A stretch of DNA of 64,000 nucleotides from Flavobacterium frigoris (lineage in GTDB: Bacteria; Bacteroidota; Bacteroidia; Flavobacteriales; Flavobacteriaceae): positions 1 to 64,000 of the forward strand of contig NZ_FOFZ01000001.1 of assembly GCF_900111075.1 (NCBI RefSeq). The letters are read 5' to 3'. Positions 16,201 to 24,154 of the stretch are shown piece after piece. The number at the start of each line of letters is the position of its first letter. Position 1 is the first letter of the stretch. A program made the position numbers and the translations under genes. Below the pieces are notes generated by a model, which was not told the DNA's origin, searched no databases, and saw only the letters and a program-made list of their open reading frames with translations.

Positions 16201-17460
16201 TGCATTAAACCATGAACTTGAACCTGAAGAAGCAGCAGTTGTACTATTTGCAGGCCCGCCAGTACCACCAGAACCAACAGCATAATAATAAGTACTACCA
16301 GGAACAACTGTATGATTACCTTTTGCGTAAGCGCCACCACCACCACCAGAACCACCGGCTTTATTATCGTTACTACTACTTCCACCGCCACCTCCAGCTC
16401 CCCAAGTTTCAACTGTTATAGCCGTAACGCAAGCAGGGGCAACCCACGTACCTGAAGTAGTTAATATTACTTGAGATAAAGTGGTTTGAGAACCCGTTAG
16501 AACTGGAGAACTCAAACAACCTTCAGTAACTGCGTACACCCTAAAATAATAGAGAATCCCAGAAGACAATCCAATGACATTTGCAGTTGTACTGTTGGCA
16601 GTCACTTGCTGATTAAACGTAAAATTAATATTGTCTGTTGAAGAATAAATTACATACCCAACTTCATTCGATGCATTATCAGTCCAATTTAAGTCAATAG
16701 AATTAGCCGTGACATTTGTGAAAGTAAGTCCAGTTGGAGCTATTGGTACCAATGGTATAAAAACGTATGATTTACCAGATGCAATAGCCGTAGTCTGACT
16801 ATTATTTGGATCACTACCATAGGACGCTACATTGGTTGCTGTTGCCATACTAACCGTATTAATTCCAGCAGCACTAAACCCTACCGAATACCCAGTTAAT
16901 GTAAGCATTCCAGAACCATATATATATTGTATTTTTCCTGTAGTTTCAGAAAGTATAGCTTGAAAAGTCATTCCTGCTGAGCTTGAAGTTCCTCCTCCAT
17001 TATATAAATTAGTTTTCCATTCTACTACAAGAGTTCTATTTGGCGCCGTACCATTTAGACCATATCTCACATATCCGTCAGAACCAGTTGTTAAATCACT
17101 CCAAAAAGAGGCTATTTTAGGAACATCTGCACCATTAGACAAATTATTTATGTAAGATAAAGTTCCAGTTGCACTAGGAGCTGAACCCAAACTCAGATAA
17201 CCATTAGCACTTACCCCAAACTCCGTGTATCTAACACCGTTAAACCAAAAATCAAAACCAATATTAGCTAATGATGAATTTGTATCATCACGACCACTCC
17301 CAATTAATGTGCCTAAACTTGTATAAGAAACTAGACTCGCACCAGATGACACAGTCCTTGGATACGTAGTTGAACTAATAGTTTGAGCAAACGATTTTTC
17401 ACCAAAAAACAATATTACTATTAGAATAAGTAATTTTTGAATATGTAATTTTTTTACCAT
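13225..17460 (-). CDS. Large T9SS-exported adhesin-like protein (Fn3, Gly-rich, discoidin-like)
   Basis: The 1411-residue protein is read from ATG 17460 (MVKKLHIQK..., signal ending SFAQ); the ORF extends 13 codons further but would overlap the preceding gene. In order it has a beta-rich N-terminal domain, a fibronectin type III repeat near 240-330 (APTGLTFTNVTANSIDLNW), and a Gly/Ser-rich stretch of about 180 residues introduced by VETWGAGGGGGSSS. A discoidin/F5-8-type-C-like region follows (SYGPLKAIDGDATGYSFWHS...WIKVDLQSGKNLDYLRIYNRSD). The last 550 residues match the tail of the neighbour at 18227 and end in a T9SS-type sorting domain. It is probably a cell-surface or gliding-associated adhesin; the ligand is unknown. 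Confidence 0.85.
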   Translation of the reverse strand: MVKKLHIQKLLILIVILFFGEKSFAQTISSTTYPRTVSSGASLVSYTSLGTLIGSGRDDTNSSLANIGFDFWFNGVRYTEFGVSANGYLSLGSAPSATGTLSYINNLSNGADVPKIASFWSDLTTGSDGYVRYGLNGTAPNRTLVVEWKTNLYNGGGTSSSAGMTFQAILSETTGKIQYIYGSGMLTLTGYSVGFSAAGINTVSMATATNVASYGSDPNNSQTTAIASGKSYVFIPLVPIAPTGLTFTNVTANSIDLNWTDNASNEVGYVIYSSTDNINFTFNQQVTANSTTANVIGLSSGILYYFRVYAVTEGCLSSPVLTGSQTTLSQVILTTSGTWVAPACVTAITVETWGAGGGGGSSSNDNKAGGSGGGGGAYAKGNHTVVPGSTYYYAVGSGGTGGPANSTTAASSGSSSWFNATALTNSAPANNVSGTLAMGGGSGVNNTSSNPTNGGLATSCFGNSTTASGSNGFGGYNKGGGTGGDGASPGGGAGGSGSSSTNGSNGTSPGGGGGGSNDNKNNKGGNGGLGQVLITYTYQVAVPSGIPIVNGPICAGSTSITGMSSEANGTTIEIFKASVSLGTTTVNSGTWTKTGLGALSAGDLISAKATAACKTVSLSSTIVTVNSSTIITLTKTDKTCSAINDGTINTTLSGGLSNIRYIKLTQKYVNSEAWQQVQEIQAFEMFTNTNVALSSNGAAATSSSNYNNNPVSYGPLKAIDGDATGYSFWHSNSVNIDEWIKVDLQSGKNLDYLRIYNRSDCCWSRGQNMLLELFDASNNVVYSKTVNLWGGVNGANFIDINVLDLVWSDGGTTLNRTGLNDGTYTLNVNDVLGCNSSKSIAVNNAVINTWTGSWSNGTPTISQKLVFSSNYSNINDVDIEGCSCKVTGVATVVTIKSGRTLKIINEVEVQPNASLVFENSASLVQENGGAINSGNITYKRETNTIVRNTDYTYWSTPVSPLKLAGTGGISYNPSNLAGSIFYSYLVNATSEGWKSESATTTMKVGEGYIIRGPLAISANPPSSLQATFVGVPNNGDVSITINKKDASYLLGNPYPSAIDADTFLGINSAVLNGTLYFWTHNTAIQNRTNIALTAGTGAYAYTSDDYASYNLTGGVGIEKGVKASSDLDSAPIIPRGKIGAGQGFIASTYKATGSIVFNNSMRVSGTSGNNAQFFKVSSVKGKATATIEKNRIWLDLYNEQGAFKQTLLGYVNGATNDIDSAYDGETTDGQEFIDFYSVNQDKNLVIQGRALPFNEADEVPLGYRTAIDGNFTISIEQTEGVFTSQSVFLEDKLTNTIADLNSGNYTFNTAIGTFNDRFVLRYTNKTLGLGDIDSIEKGIYVSSKNKQIKINSTIEAINNIQIYDLSGKLIYQKTKIDSNELVISNLMSAHQVLLVKVSLLDGSLVTKKLIY

Positions 17461-17461
17461 T

Positions 17462-17791
17462 TTAAATTTTTGTTGAAATGTGATAAGACAAAGCAGCACC
17501 TCTTGTATTCATTGTATCACAAACCGTGGGATTTTCATTACCACCAAAGGTTTTAGAAAAACTAAAAGTATAGTCAAATCTTTTGACCACATTCACAGCC
17601 CAATTTTGACCTGTGGTGCAAGAATAACTCATTCCTAAATCATTTGTATTGTCGACACGAAACGATTTAGTTGCTCTGGGAGTAGTTTCGACATCAGCAA
17701 AAAAACAATTTGCATGTGCCGAATAATTGGATAGCGTTAAAAAAAACAACAAAAATATGTAGTTTTTAAGCGTAAAGTAATTTTTATTCAT
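17462..17791 (-). CDS. Small secreted protein upstream of the adhesin gene
   Basis: A 109-residue protein with a signal peptide (about residues 1-27, ending SAHA) and a short mature part holding three cysteines (NCFFAD, SYSC, TVCD). There is no T9SS tail or lipobox. Its stop codon is one base from the ATG of the 1411-residue adhesin, so the two are almost certainly translated from one message. No family is recognised. It may be a periplasmic or surface partner of the adhesin; that is inference from position only. Confidence 0.65.
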   Translation of the reverse strand: MNKNYFTLKNYIFLLFFLTLSNYSAHANCFFADVETTPRATKSFRVDNTNDLGMSYSCTTGQNWAVNVVKRFDYTFSFSKTFGGNENPTVCDTMNTRGAALSYHISTKI

Positions 17792-18226
17792 GTGGTATTT
17801 TCAAAAATTTGGGCTAATTTTTAACAAATAATTTCTTATAAATGCTCTTGATTTTTCTTCAGAAAATTTAAAATCTATTATATTCGTGCAATATCGTTGG
17901 TCGCTCTACAAACAATACAATTTAATCGATTAAATACAAGAAAAACCGATTAAATACTTGTTCGTGGAGGCTGTATTATAAAAAAACAAATGCAACTCAC
18001 CGAAATGATTTTCCAGATACTAAATCACTATTTTTCATAATGTAAAAACCAGTTTTCAAACCCCTGTAGCAGCATAATATTCTCAAAAAAAGAATCAATT
18101 CTAAGTAGGTTTTAAAATAAAGATTCGTGAAATCATATACTCTAATACTTATAGAATTCTGCTTAAAAAAGGAGGGAATTAAAAAGAAGAAAAATAGAAC
18201 CTAAAGTATCGCTATTATATAATAAC
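17792..18226. other. Intergenic region between the two adhesin units
   Basis: No gene is visible in 435 bp. It contains the palindrome described at 17921 and otherwise AT-rich unstructured sequence. No exact TAnnTTTG was found for the downstream minus-strand genes. Confidence 0.6.
17921..17957. promoter_or_regulatory. Palindrome plus half-site, possible operator
   Basis: TTTAATCGATTAAA (17921-17934) is a perfect 14-bp palindrome. The half-site within CGATTAAATAC recurs 20 bp further on (17927-17937 and 17947-17957), two helical turns away. It lies about 130 bp upstream of the small secreted protein/adhesin operon. A regulator-binding site is plausible but unproven. Confidence 0.35.
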
Positions 18227-21200
18227 TTAGTAAAGAATTTTTTGAGTAATGCTCTTCCCATTTTCTAGTATCACTTTTACTAAAAGCACACCTTTTCCAG
18301 AAGGCAAACTATTTACCAATAATTGGTTACTGTTCACTTTTATTTTTTTATAAATCTGCTTGCCCGAAACATCATAGATTAATACTGAATCGATCGCATC
18401 AAGTAAAGAACTTATTTTTATCTCTTTATTTTTATTAGAAATAAAAATTGTTTCGCCTAATAAATCAACATCTTTTGTCCCTAATGTTTTATTAGTATAG
18501 CGCAGCACAAAACGGTCATTAAACACCCCTGATGTTGTATTAAAAGTATAGTTATCTCTTTTTAAATTAGTGATCGTACTCATTAACTTATCTTCTAAAA
18601 AAATATCTTGATTAGAGAAAAAGCCATCGGTTTGGTCAATATTAATGGTAAAATCACCATCAATGGCACTCCTATACCCTAAAGGAACTATATCATTTTC
18701 ATCGAAAGGCAAAGCTCTACCTTGAATTACTAAATTTTTGTCTTGACTAACGCTATAAAAATCTACAAACTCCTGACCATCATTAGTTTCTCCATCATAT
18801 GCGCTATCAATATCATTTGTAGCTCCATTTACATAACCAACTAAAGTTTGTTTAAAAGCACCTTGTTCATTGAATAAGTCTAACCAAATACGATTTTTTT
18901 CAATGACCTTAGGAGCATTTCCATTGACATTGCTTTGCTTGAAAAACTGAGCGTTGTTTCCTGATGTGCCAGATACTCGCATACTGTTATTAAATACAAT
19001 AGATCCAGCTGCTTTACTTGACGCAATGAAACCTTGACACGCCCCTATTTTTCCAGTAGGAATAACTGGAACTGAATTTAAATCACTAGTAGCTTTTACT
19101 CCTCCTTTCTCTATCCCTACTCCTCCAGTTAAATTATAAGATGCATAATCGTCACCAGAATAAGCAAAAGCACCTGTACCAGGATTGGAAACTCCTACAC
19201 CGATCATTGTGTTATGAGTCCAAAAATAAAGAGTTCCATTTAGGATATCCGAATTAATCTCCAAAAAAGTATCAGCGTCGATAGCTGAAGGATAAGGATT
19301 ACCCAAAAGATAAGATGCGTTTGGATTATTGACTGTAATAGAAATATTTCCATTATTTGGCACTCCTACAAATGTAGCTTCTAAAAAAGAGAGCGGATTT
19401 ACTGATATTGGTCCTGGGCCTCTAATAATATAACCTTGCCCAGTAACCATTGTAGTAGCAGCCGATTCACTTTTCCAATCTTCTGAGGTTGCATTTACAA
19501 AATAGGAATAGAATATGCTGCCAGCAAGGCTCGAAGGATTATACGAAATTCCACCTGCACCACCCAACTTCAAAGGTGATACTGGAGTAGACCAATAGGT
19601 ATAATCTGTGTTACGAACTCCCGTATTTGTTATCCTTTGGTACGTAATATTTCCTGAATTGGGAGTACTAAGCACTTCTTTTTCTTGTACTAAACTTGCC
19701 TTATCCAAAAAAGTAAGTGTTCCACTTCCTAAAATTGCAACTTGATTAGTCACTTTTAAGGTATGGCCTGGATTAAAAACCACCGTTCTTCCAGTATTTA
19801 CTTGACAAGAACAACCTACTAAATCTGATGACGAAGAGTAATTACCATCAAAAACAATTGCATCGTTTATTGTTGGTGCGCTTGGCGACCATGAACCACT
19901 CCATGTAGAAGTAACAGATGCGTTTACTACACTATTACTAACTGCAGAAACACAACCGCCAATATTTTTAATAATTATCTTATATGTTGCTGGAATTAAT
20001 CCTGTTTTAAAATTCGAAGCTTGATAGTTCTGTCCATTATCAAAACTATAAACGTCAGTTGCACTTTGCACCGTTACCGTAATAGTACCTGTATTTGTGA
20101 TACAATCTGGTTGAGAAATAGTTGTAACTGGAGTCGTTAATAAAGGGTAAAAAGTTAATAACCTAACTTTTCCAAAACTACTCACACTACAATTACCCCC
20201 CGTCCTATTAAAAACAATATCTACTCGATATTTGGCTGATTCAGATGGACTACCATTTATTATGTTCAAGGTAGCAGTTGTTGCTCCTGAAAAATGAGAC
20301 CCATCTACAACATTATTCCAAGACCCAGATGGAATTTGACTTTTCCATTGGTACGTAACAAGACCATTGGATGGGTTTGAAATTACTGCCGTATAAGAAT
20401 AATTAGACCCATAACAAAGTTTTACATCTAATACAGATTGAGAAGGTGTAAGGACCGGTGAAGTGATGGCTACAATTTCATTTACTGAAAGAACAACCGT
20501 ATTTGCAGTAACACTACAAGTTCCATTTGATACAACTACCTGAAATTGTGTTCCACTTGGATACTGAGCACTTCCAACGTTTGCCAACCTAATTTCATTG
20601 TTTATCGGTGTATCTGGATAAGTTGTATTACTAACTACACCAGAAAGCATTATAAAACTTGTATCAGTTGGCCTTTTATAAAACCATGTGTATGTTAGAT
20701 TCGTTCCAGAAGCTACAATTTTAAAATTCACTGAACTTTCTTCACAATCCAATTGATTAATAGGTTGAGTCGTGATGATAGGAGCAGCATTTACAATTAC
20801 CGAAATAGTATTAGAATTAGTATACACAGTACTTCCGTAAAAGGTACTAGTATTTAAAGTAGCTAAATAAGTACCAGACTGACTAGCTGTAAAACTTGGA
20901 TTTTGCGCGATACTAGTTGTAATCATATTATCTGGTGCTTTAATTGACCAAGAATAATTAACCCCAGTTGTACCGCCGTTCGCAACGGTCGTACCAACAG
21001 TTCCCGAAAAAGTACCACCTAAAATTATAGTCCCATTTTGACAAACTGGTGAATTGGAGCTTGCAACAGCTGTAATTGTACCACCACCTTGATTTATTTG
21101 ATCAAAAGTAAGTTCTGCATTTCCCGAACCTTTACATACTGCAAACTTTACAGTTCCAATATAAACAGCAACATTATTATTACATGTTCCTCCATTATCG

Positions 21201-21652
21201 AATTTTCCAGGAGAATTTATTACAATACTCGTCTTTTCAGGGAAGCGAATAAAATTATTCCCAGAAAACTGCACTAAAGCCGAAGCATCTATTTTTAGAT
21301 TTAAAGTCCTTACATCAACATCAGCACCTACGATTAAATTACTTAAACTCCCTTGTCCAACAACCAATCCACCAAAATCGTTTGGCGTACTACTATTAAT
21401 TGTAATTGAATGGCCGTTTTGGATTGTCACAATTCCTGTTCCTGTAAATTGCCCGGGAAAGCCTTGAGGCGCAGTGCCTGAAGGCAATGCCCAAGTAGCC
21501 CCATTAAAATATTGCCAACTTGCAAGACTTGTCCAATTTCCAGATCCTGTAGAGCGATAATCCCCAACTGATTGAGAAAACATACTATTTGCAAACAAAA
21601 ACAAAACAAAAATAAAAAAATTAGTCTTGAGTAAAGTTGTCTTCATATTCAT
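18227..21652 (-). CDS. Large T9SS-exported adhesin-like protein, paralogue of the 13225 gene
   Basis: A 1141-residue protein with a signal peptide (ending SMFSQ). Start 21652 (MNMKTTLLK) is used; Met3 at 21646 is equally possible. The N-terminal half differs from the 13225 product: a G8/beta-helix-like opening (GNWTSLASWQYFNGATW), then Ig-like/SprB-like repeats with paired cysteines. The final 550 residues, from NITYQRITNTGVRNTDYTYW onward, match the other adhesin almost residue for residue and end in a T9SS sorting domain. Long stretches are identical at the DNA level, which points to recent duplication or gene conversion. It probably displays a different binding head on a common anchor. Confidence 0.83.
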   Translation of the reverse strand: MNMKTTLLKTNFFIFVLFLFANSMFSQSVGDYRSTGSGNWTSLASWQYFNGATWALPSGTAPQGFPGQFTGTGIVTIQNGHSITINSSTPNDFGGLVVGQGSLSNLIVGADVDVRTLNLKIDASALVQFSGNNFIRFPEKTSIVINSPGKFDNGGTCNNNVAVYIGTVKFAVCKGSGNAELTFDQINQGGGTITAVASSNSPVCQNGTIILGGTFSGTVGTTVANGGTTGVNYSWSIKAPDNMITTSIAQNPSFTASQSGTYLATLNTSTFYGSTVYTNSNTISVIVNAAPIITTQPINQLDCEESSVNFKIVASGTNLTYTWFYKRPTDTSFIMLSGVVSNTTYPDTPINNEIRLANVGSAQYPSGTQFQVVVSNGTCSVTANTVVLSVNEIVAITSPVLTPSQSVLDVKLCYGSNYSYTAVISNPSNGLVTYQWKSQIPSGSWNNVVDGSHFSGATTATLNIINGSPSESAKYRVDIVFNRTGGNCSVSSFGKVRLLTFYPLLTTPVTTISQPDCITNTGTITVTVQSATDVYSFDNGQNYQASNFKTGLIPATYKIIIKNIGGCVSAVSNSVVNASVTSTWSGSWSPSAPTINDAIVFDGNYSSSSDLVGCSCQVNTGRTVVFNPGHTLKVTNQVAILGSGTLTFLDKASLVQEKEVLSTPNSGNITYQRITNTGVRNTDYTYWSTPVSPLKLGGAGGISYNPSSLAGSIFYSYFVNATSEDWKSESAATTMVTGQGYIIRGPGPISVNPLSFLEATFVGVPNNGNISITVNNPNASYLLGNPYPSAIDADTFLEINSDILNGTLYFWTHNTMIGVGVSNPGTGAFAYSGDDYASYNLTGGVGIEKGGVKATSDLNSVPVIPTGKIGACQGFIASSKAAGSIVFNNSMRVSGTSGNNAQFFKQSNVNGNAPKVIEKNRIWLDLFNEQGAFKQTLVGYVNGATNDIDSAYDGETNDGQEFVDFYSVSQDKNLVIQGRALPFDENDIVPLGYRSAIDGDFTINIDQTDGFFSNQDIFLEDKLMSTITNLKRDNYTFNTTSGVFNDRFVLRYTNKTLGTKDVDLLGETIFISNKNKEIKISSLLDAIDSVLIYDVSGKQIYKKIKVNSNQLLVNSLPSGKGVLLVKVILENGKSITQKILY

Positions 21653-22422
21653 ACAGCAGATTAAGAGATTAGGTGCTCCAATTATTGATAAATAAAAGAA
21701 ATATCAATAGGCTAAAAAAATTTAGTCGTCAATCTACTTTTTTCCTCGCCAAAGAGCTCTTTTTCCTACTATAAAAAAATGAACTGCCTAAAAACGTTAG
21801 TTTTCAAACACATAGCTGCCAAATAAAATCCCAAACAACAACACTAAATGAAAATTATTTCCTTGATAAAAGAACCCGTTTAAACAAAAACAGAGTTGTT
21901 ATTACCCTCTACTAAAAGCATTACCATGAAGGTCTACTGCAAAAATTAATAGACCAGAAACGACATTGGACACTAAAATTAAATTAGCCTAATATTATAA
22001 CTGCATTAAGACCTTTTTCGTAATCTCCAATAATTAGAAGTGCGCCACAAAAAAAATCTCTTGAATTAATGGCCTATTGTGCAATTACAATCTCATAAAA
22101 ACCCCACGTTTTCGCAATCGGGTTTCCATAACCTTTCTAATTTACTAATTAAAATGAACCAAGATTTTTAGCCGAAACACCTATAGAAATCATTTCTTTT
22201 AAAAGGTGAAAACTCCACAAAAATAAAACAAGGTCGTCATCTTGTATTAAAATCAGCTAAAAAAACTGATATACAATATTTTACAATCCATTTTCCATCA
22301 AAAACTCGTAATTTATTGACAGTAAGTAAAGAAATTTTTTCCCTGAACACATCAATTTAATATAGCAACTAGTACCCTATATTGACTAGAAATACTTAAT
22401 TTCCCCACTTCAAAAATTAAAA
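21653..22422. other. 770-bp intergenic region with no gene
   Basis: I find no convincing ORF on either strand, no TAnnTTTG element and no strong hairpin. The sequence is AT-rich with scattered stops in all frames and looks like decayed or spacer DNA upstream of both the adhesin gene and recX. A small RNA cannot be excluded. Confidence 0.5.
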
Positions 22423-22899
22423 ATGAAGGAAGTATATTCCATAAAAGAGGCTACAAACAAAATTGAGCATTATTGCGCCTATCAAGAACGTTGTCACGAA
22501 GAAGTAGTCTCTAAATTATGGAGTATGAAACTGGATTCACAAGAAATTGATGAAATTATTGTTTATCTGATTGGTTCTAATTTCCTTAACGAAAGTCGCT
22601 TTGCCTGCAGTTTTGCTAGGGGAAAGCATCGTATCAAGCACTGGGGAAATATTAGAATTGTAAACGAATTAAAGTTCCGAAAGATTTCGACCTATAATAT
22701 CAATTTAGCACTCAAAGAAATTACTACAGAAGAATATACTGCTACTTTTCATTCCTTGGCCGAAAGGCATTGGGAGACCATTCGAGAAACCAATTCGTTA
22801 AAAAAGCGAAAGAAATTTTGCGATTACCTACTTAGGCGGGGATTCGAGAGCAATTTAGTTTACGAGAAAGTGAAAGATTTAGAAAGCGATTCAATATAG
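22423..22899 (+). CDS. recX: RecX family regulatory protein
   Basis: RecX proteins bind RecA filaments and limit their activity. The 158-residue length and all-helical tandem three-helix make-up fit, with the hallmark segment RCHEEVVSKLWSMKLDSQEIDEIIVYLIGSNFLNESRFA and later KKRKKFCDYLLRRGFESNLVYEKV. recA is not in the window. It converges on the ketosynthase gene with a single base between the two stop codons. Confidence 0.85.
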   Translation: MKEVYSIKEATNKIEHYCAYQERCHEEVVSKLWSMKLDSQEIDEIIVYLIGSNFLNESRFACSFARGKHRIKHWGNIRIVNELKFRKISTYNINLALKEITTEEYTATFHSLAERHWETIRETNSLKKRKKFCDYLLRRGFESNLVYEKVKDLESDSI

Positions 22900-22900
22900 C

Positions 22901-24055
22901 TTACAAAGACAACAAAATACTCACCGCATTCCCACCAAAACCTACTGCATTTACCATCACTTTCTTAATGGATTTGGTTTGAATTTGCGCTTTTGCAAAA
23001 GGAACTCCAATAAAGGTATCATGTTGCATCATCAGGATCGCTAATTCTAAACTCAACATCCCCGAAGCCCCAAAAGTGTGTCCTATTTTCCACTTATTAG
23101 TCGTGAGTAACGGTAGGCTTTCGCCAAAGACAATCCCGATCGCTTTATATTCGGACAAATCGCCCTTTATAGTTCCCGGAGCATGCATCACGATCACATC
23201 GACTTCAGAAGGATCTGTATTTTGCAGGGCCATTTTCATTGATTTTTGAAAACAAGTTGCTTCCGCAGAAATGGATATGTTATGTTCTAAAATTTCAGTA
23301 CCATATCCTATAGCTTCTACATAAGCTACGGCATTTTCCTTTCTTCCTATTTCGAGACAGCAAACAGCTGCACCTTCACCCAGAATCATGGTGTTTTGGG
23401 TTTTATCTAAATCCAATGCACGATTAGGGAAGTCCTCGTCACTTCTGGAATATATTTTCAATGCCCGCATTTGCGCAATGGTAAAGTCGGTTAAAGGCGC
23501 TTCGCTTCCTCCCACCAGAAATTTATCGGCCATACCTGCTTTTAGCCAAGCCACGCCATTTAAAACAGCATGCAACGCCGTCGAACAAGTAATAGAGTGT
23601 GAGATTTCTGGGCCTGTACTTTGTAAATCATGAGCCACCCAAGAAGAAATATTCCCTAAGGTAGTTGTTGGCGAAGCTAAGGTTTGAGCTTTACCAGTTA
23701 ACAGATAGTCGCGATGGTGTTTTTCGAATAAATCTGTCGCACCACGAGAAGAACCAATATTAATTCCGAACACATCGTCTGGATTCCAACCTGCATTTTT
23801 AATTGCTATACGCGAAGCAGCCATTGCATATAAAACAGACTTGTCGAGAAACTTGTATTTAACATCCGACTGTTTCAATAAAGAAACTGCTTCATTTGAA
23901 TTTTCACTGAGCTTCGCAACTAGAGTCTTTGAACCATCTAAATCATGCTCCGAAAAACAATGATCTGAAATTTGGTATTTCTCCCAAACCGTTTTTGAAT
24001 CATTACCTAATGGAGAAATGGAAGCTATAGCCGTAATGGAAATCGTTTTTGACAA
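22901..24055 (-). CDS. Beta-ketoacyl synthase (FabF-type) linked to biotin genes
   Basis: A condensing enzyme of 384 residues when read from TTG 24055 (MSKTISITAIASISPLG). The ORF runs 16 codons further, but those codons fall in a CGCAAAG-type intergenic repeat and are not part of the fold. The catalytic triad is present: Cys157 (SITCSTALH), His291 (VMHAPGTIKGD) and His326 (IGHTFGASG). The first His motif (HAPGT) departs from the usual HGTST. It follows bioD and bioA on the same strand, 100 bp after bioA. It may act in making the pimeloyl chain for biotin, or be a housekeeping ketosynthase in a chance position. Confidence 0.85.
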   Translation of the reverse strand: MSKTISITAIASISPLGNDSKTVWEKYQISDHCFSEHDLDGSKTLVAKLSENSNEAVSLLKQSDVKYKFLDKSVLYAMAASRIAIKNAGWNPDDVFGINIGSSRGATDLFEKHHRDYLLTGKAQTLASPTTTLGNISSWVAHDLQSTGPEISHSITCSTALHAVLNGVAWLKAGMADKFLVGGSEAPLTDFTIAQMRALKIYSRSDEDFPNRALDLDKTQNTMILGEGAAVCCLEIGRKENAVAYVEAIGYGTEILEHNISISAEATCFQKSMKMALQNTDPSEVDVIVMHAPGTIKGDLSEYKAIGIVFGESLPLLTTNKWKIGHTFGASGMLSLELAILMMQHDTFIGVPFAKAQIQTKSIKKVMVNAVGFGGNAVSILLSL

Positions 24056-24059
24056 AATA

Positions 24060-24116
24060 TTTGATTTAACCGCAAAGGTCGCAAAGTTTTCTGCAAAGTT
24101 CACAATGGTTCTGTAA
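24060..24116. repeat. CGCAAAG-type intergenic repeat
   Basis: The plus strand contains CGCAAAGGTCGCAAAGTTTTC and a following GCAAAG, resembling the CGCAAAGAGTCGCAAAG copy at 61991-62007. It separates bioA from the ketosynthase gene and creates a false N-terminal extension of the latter. Confidence 0.55.
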
Positions 24117-24154
24117 AAATAATAAGGTCAAAACGCATCTTATTGTTAAAAAAA

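Noticed and set aside
16191..16421. Other ORFs over the Gly-rich segment on both strands
   Set aside because: They come from base-composition bias in the GGN repeats and show no plausible protein features.
13225..21652. Adhesin Gly-rich and Ig-like repeats as a CRISPR or tandem DNA array
   Set aside because: Repeat units are irregular, coding and lack unique spacers of constant length.
21653..22422. A hidden gene or decayed mobile element in the 770-bp gap
   Set aside because: No frame stays open, and no inverted ends, target duplication or transposase-like segment is visible.
24056..24103. N-terminal extension of the ketosynthase to 24103
   Set aside because: The 16 codons lie in a CGCAAAG intergenic repeat and precede the first strand of the fold; TTG 24055 fits better.
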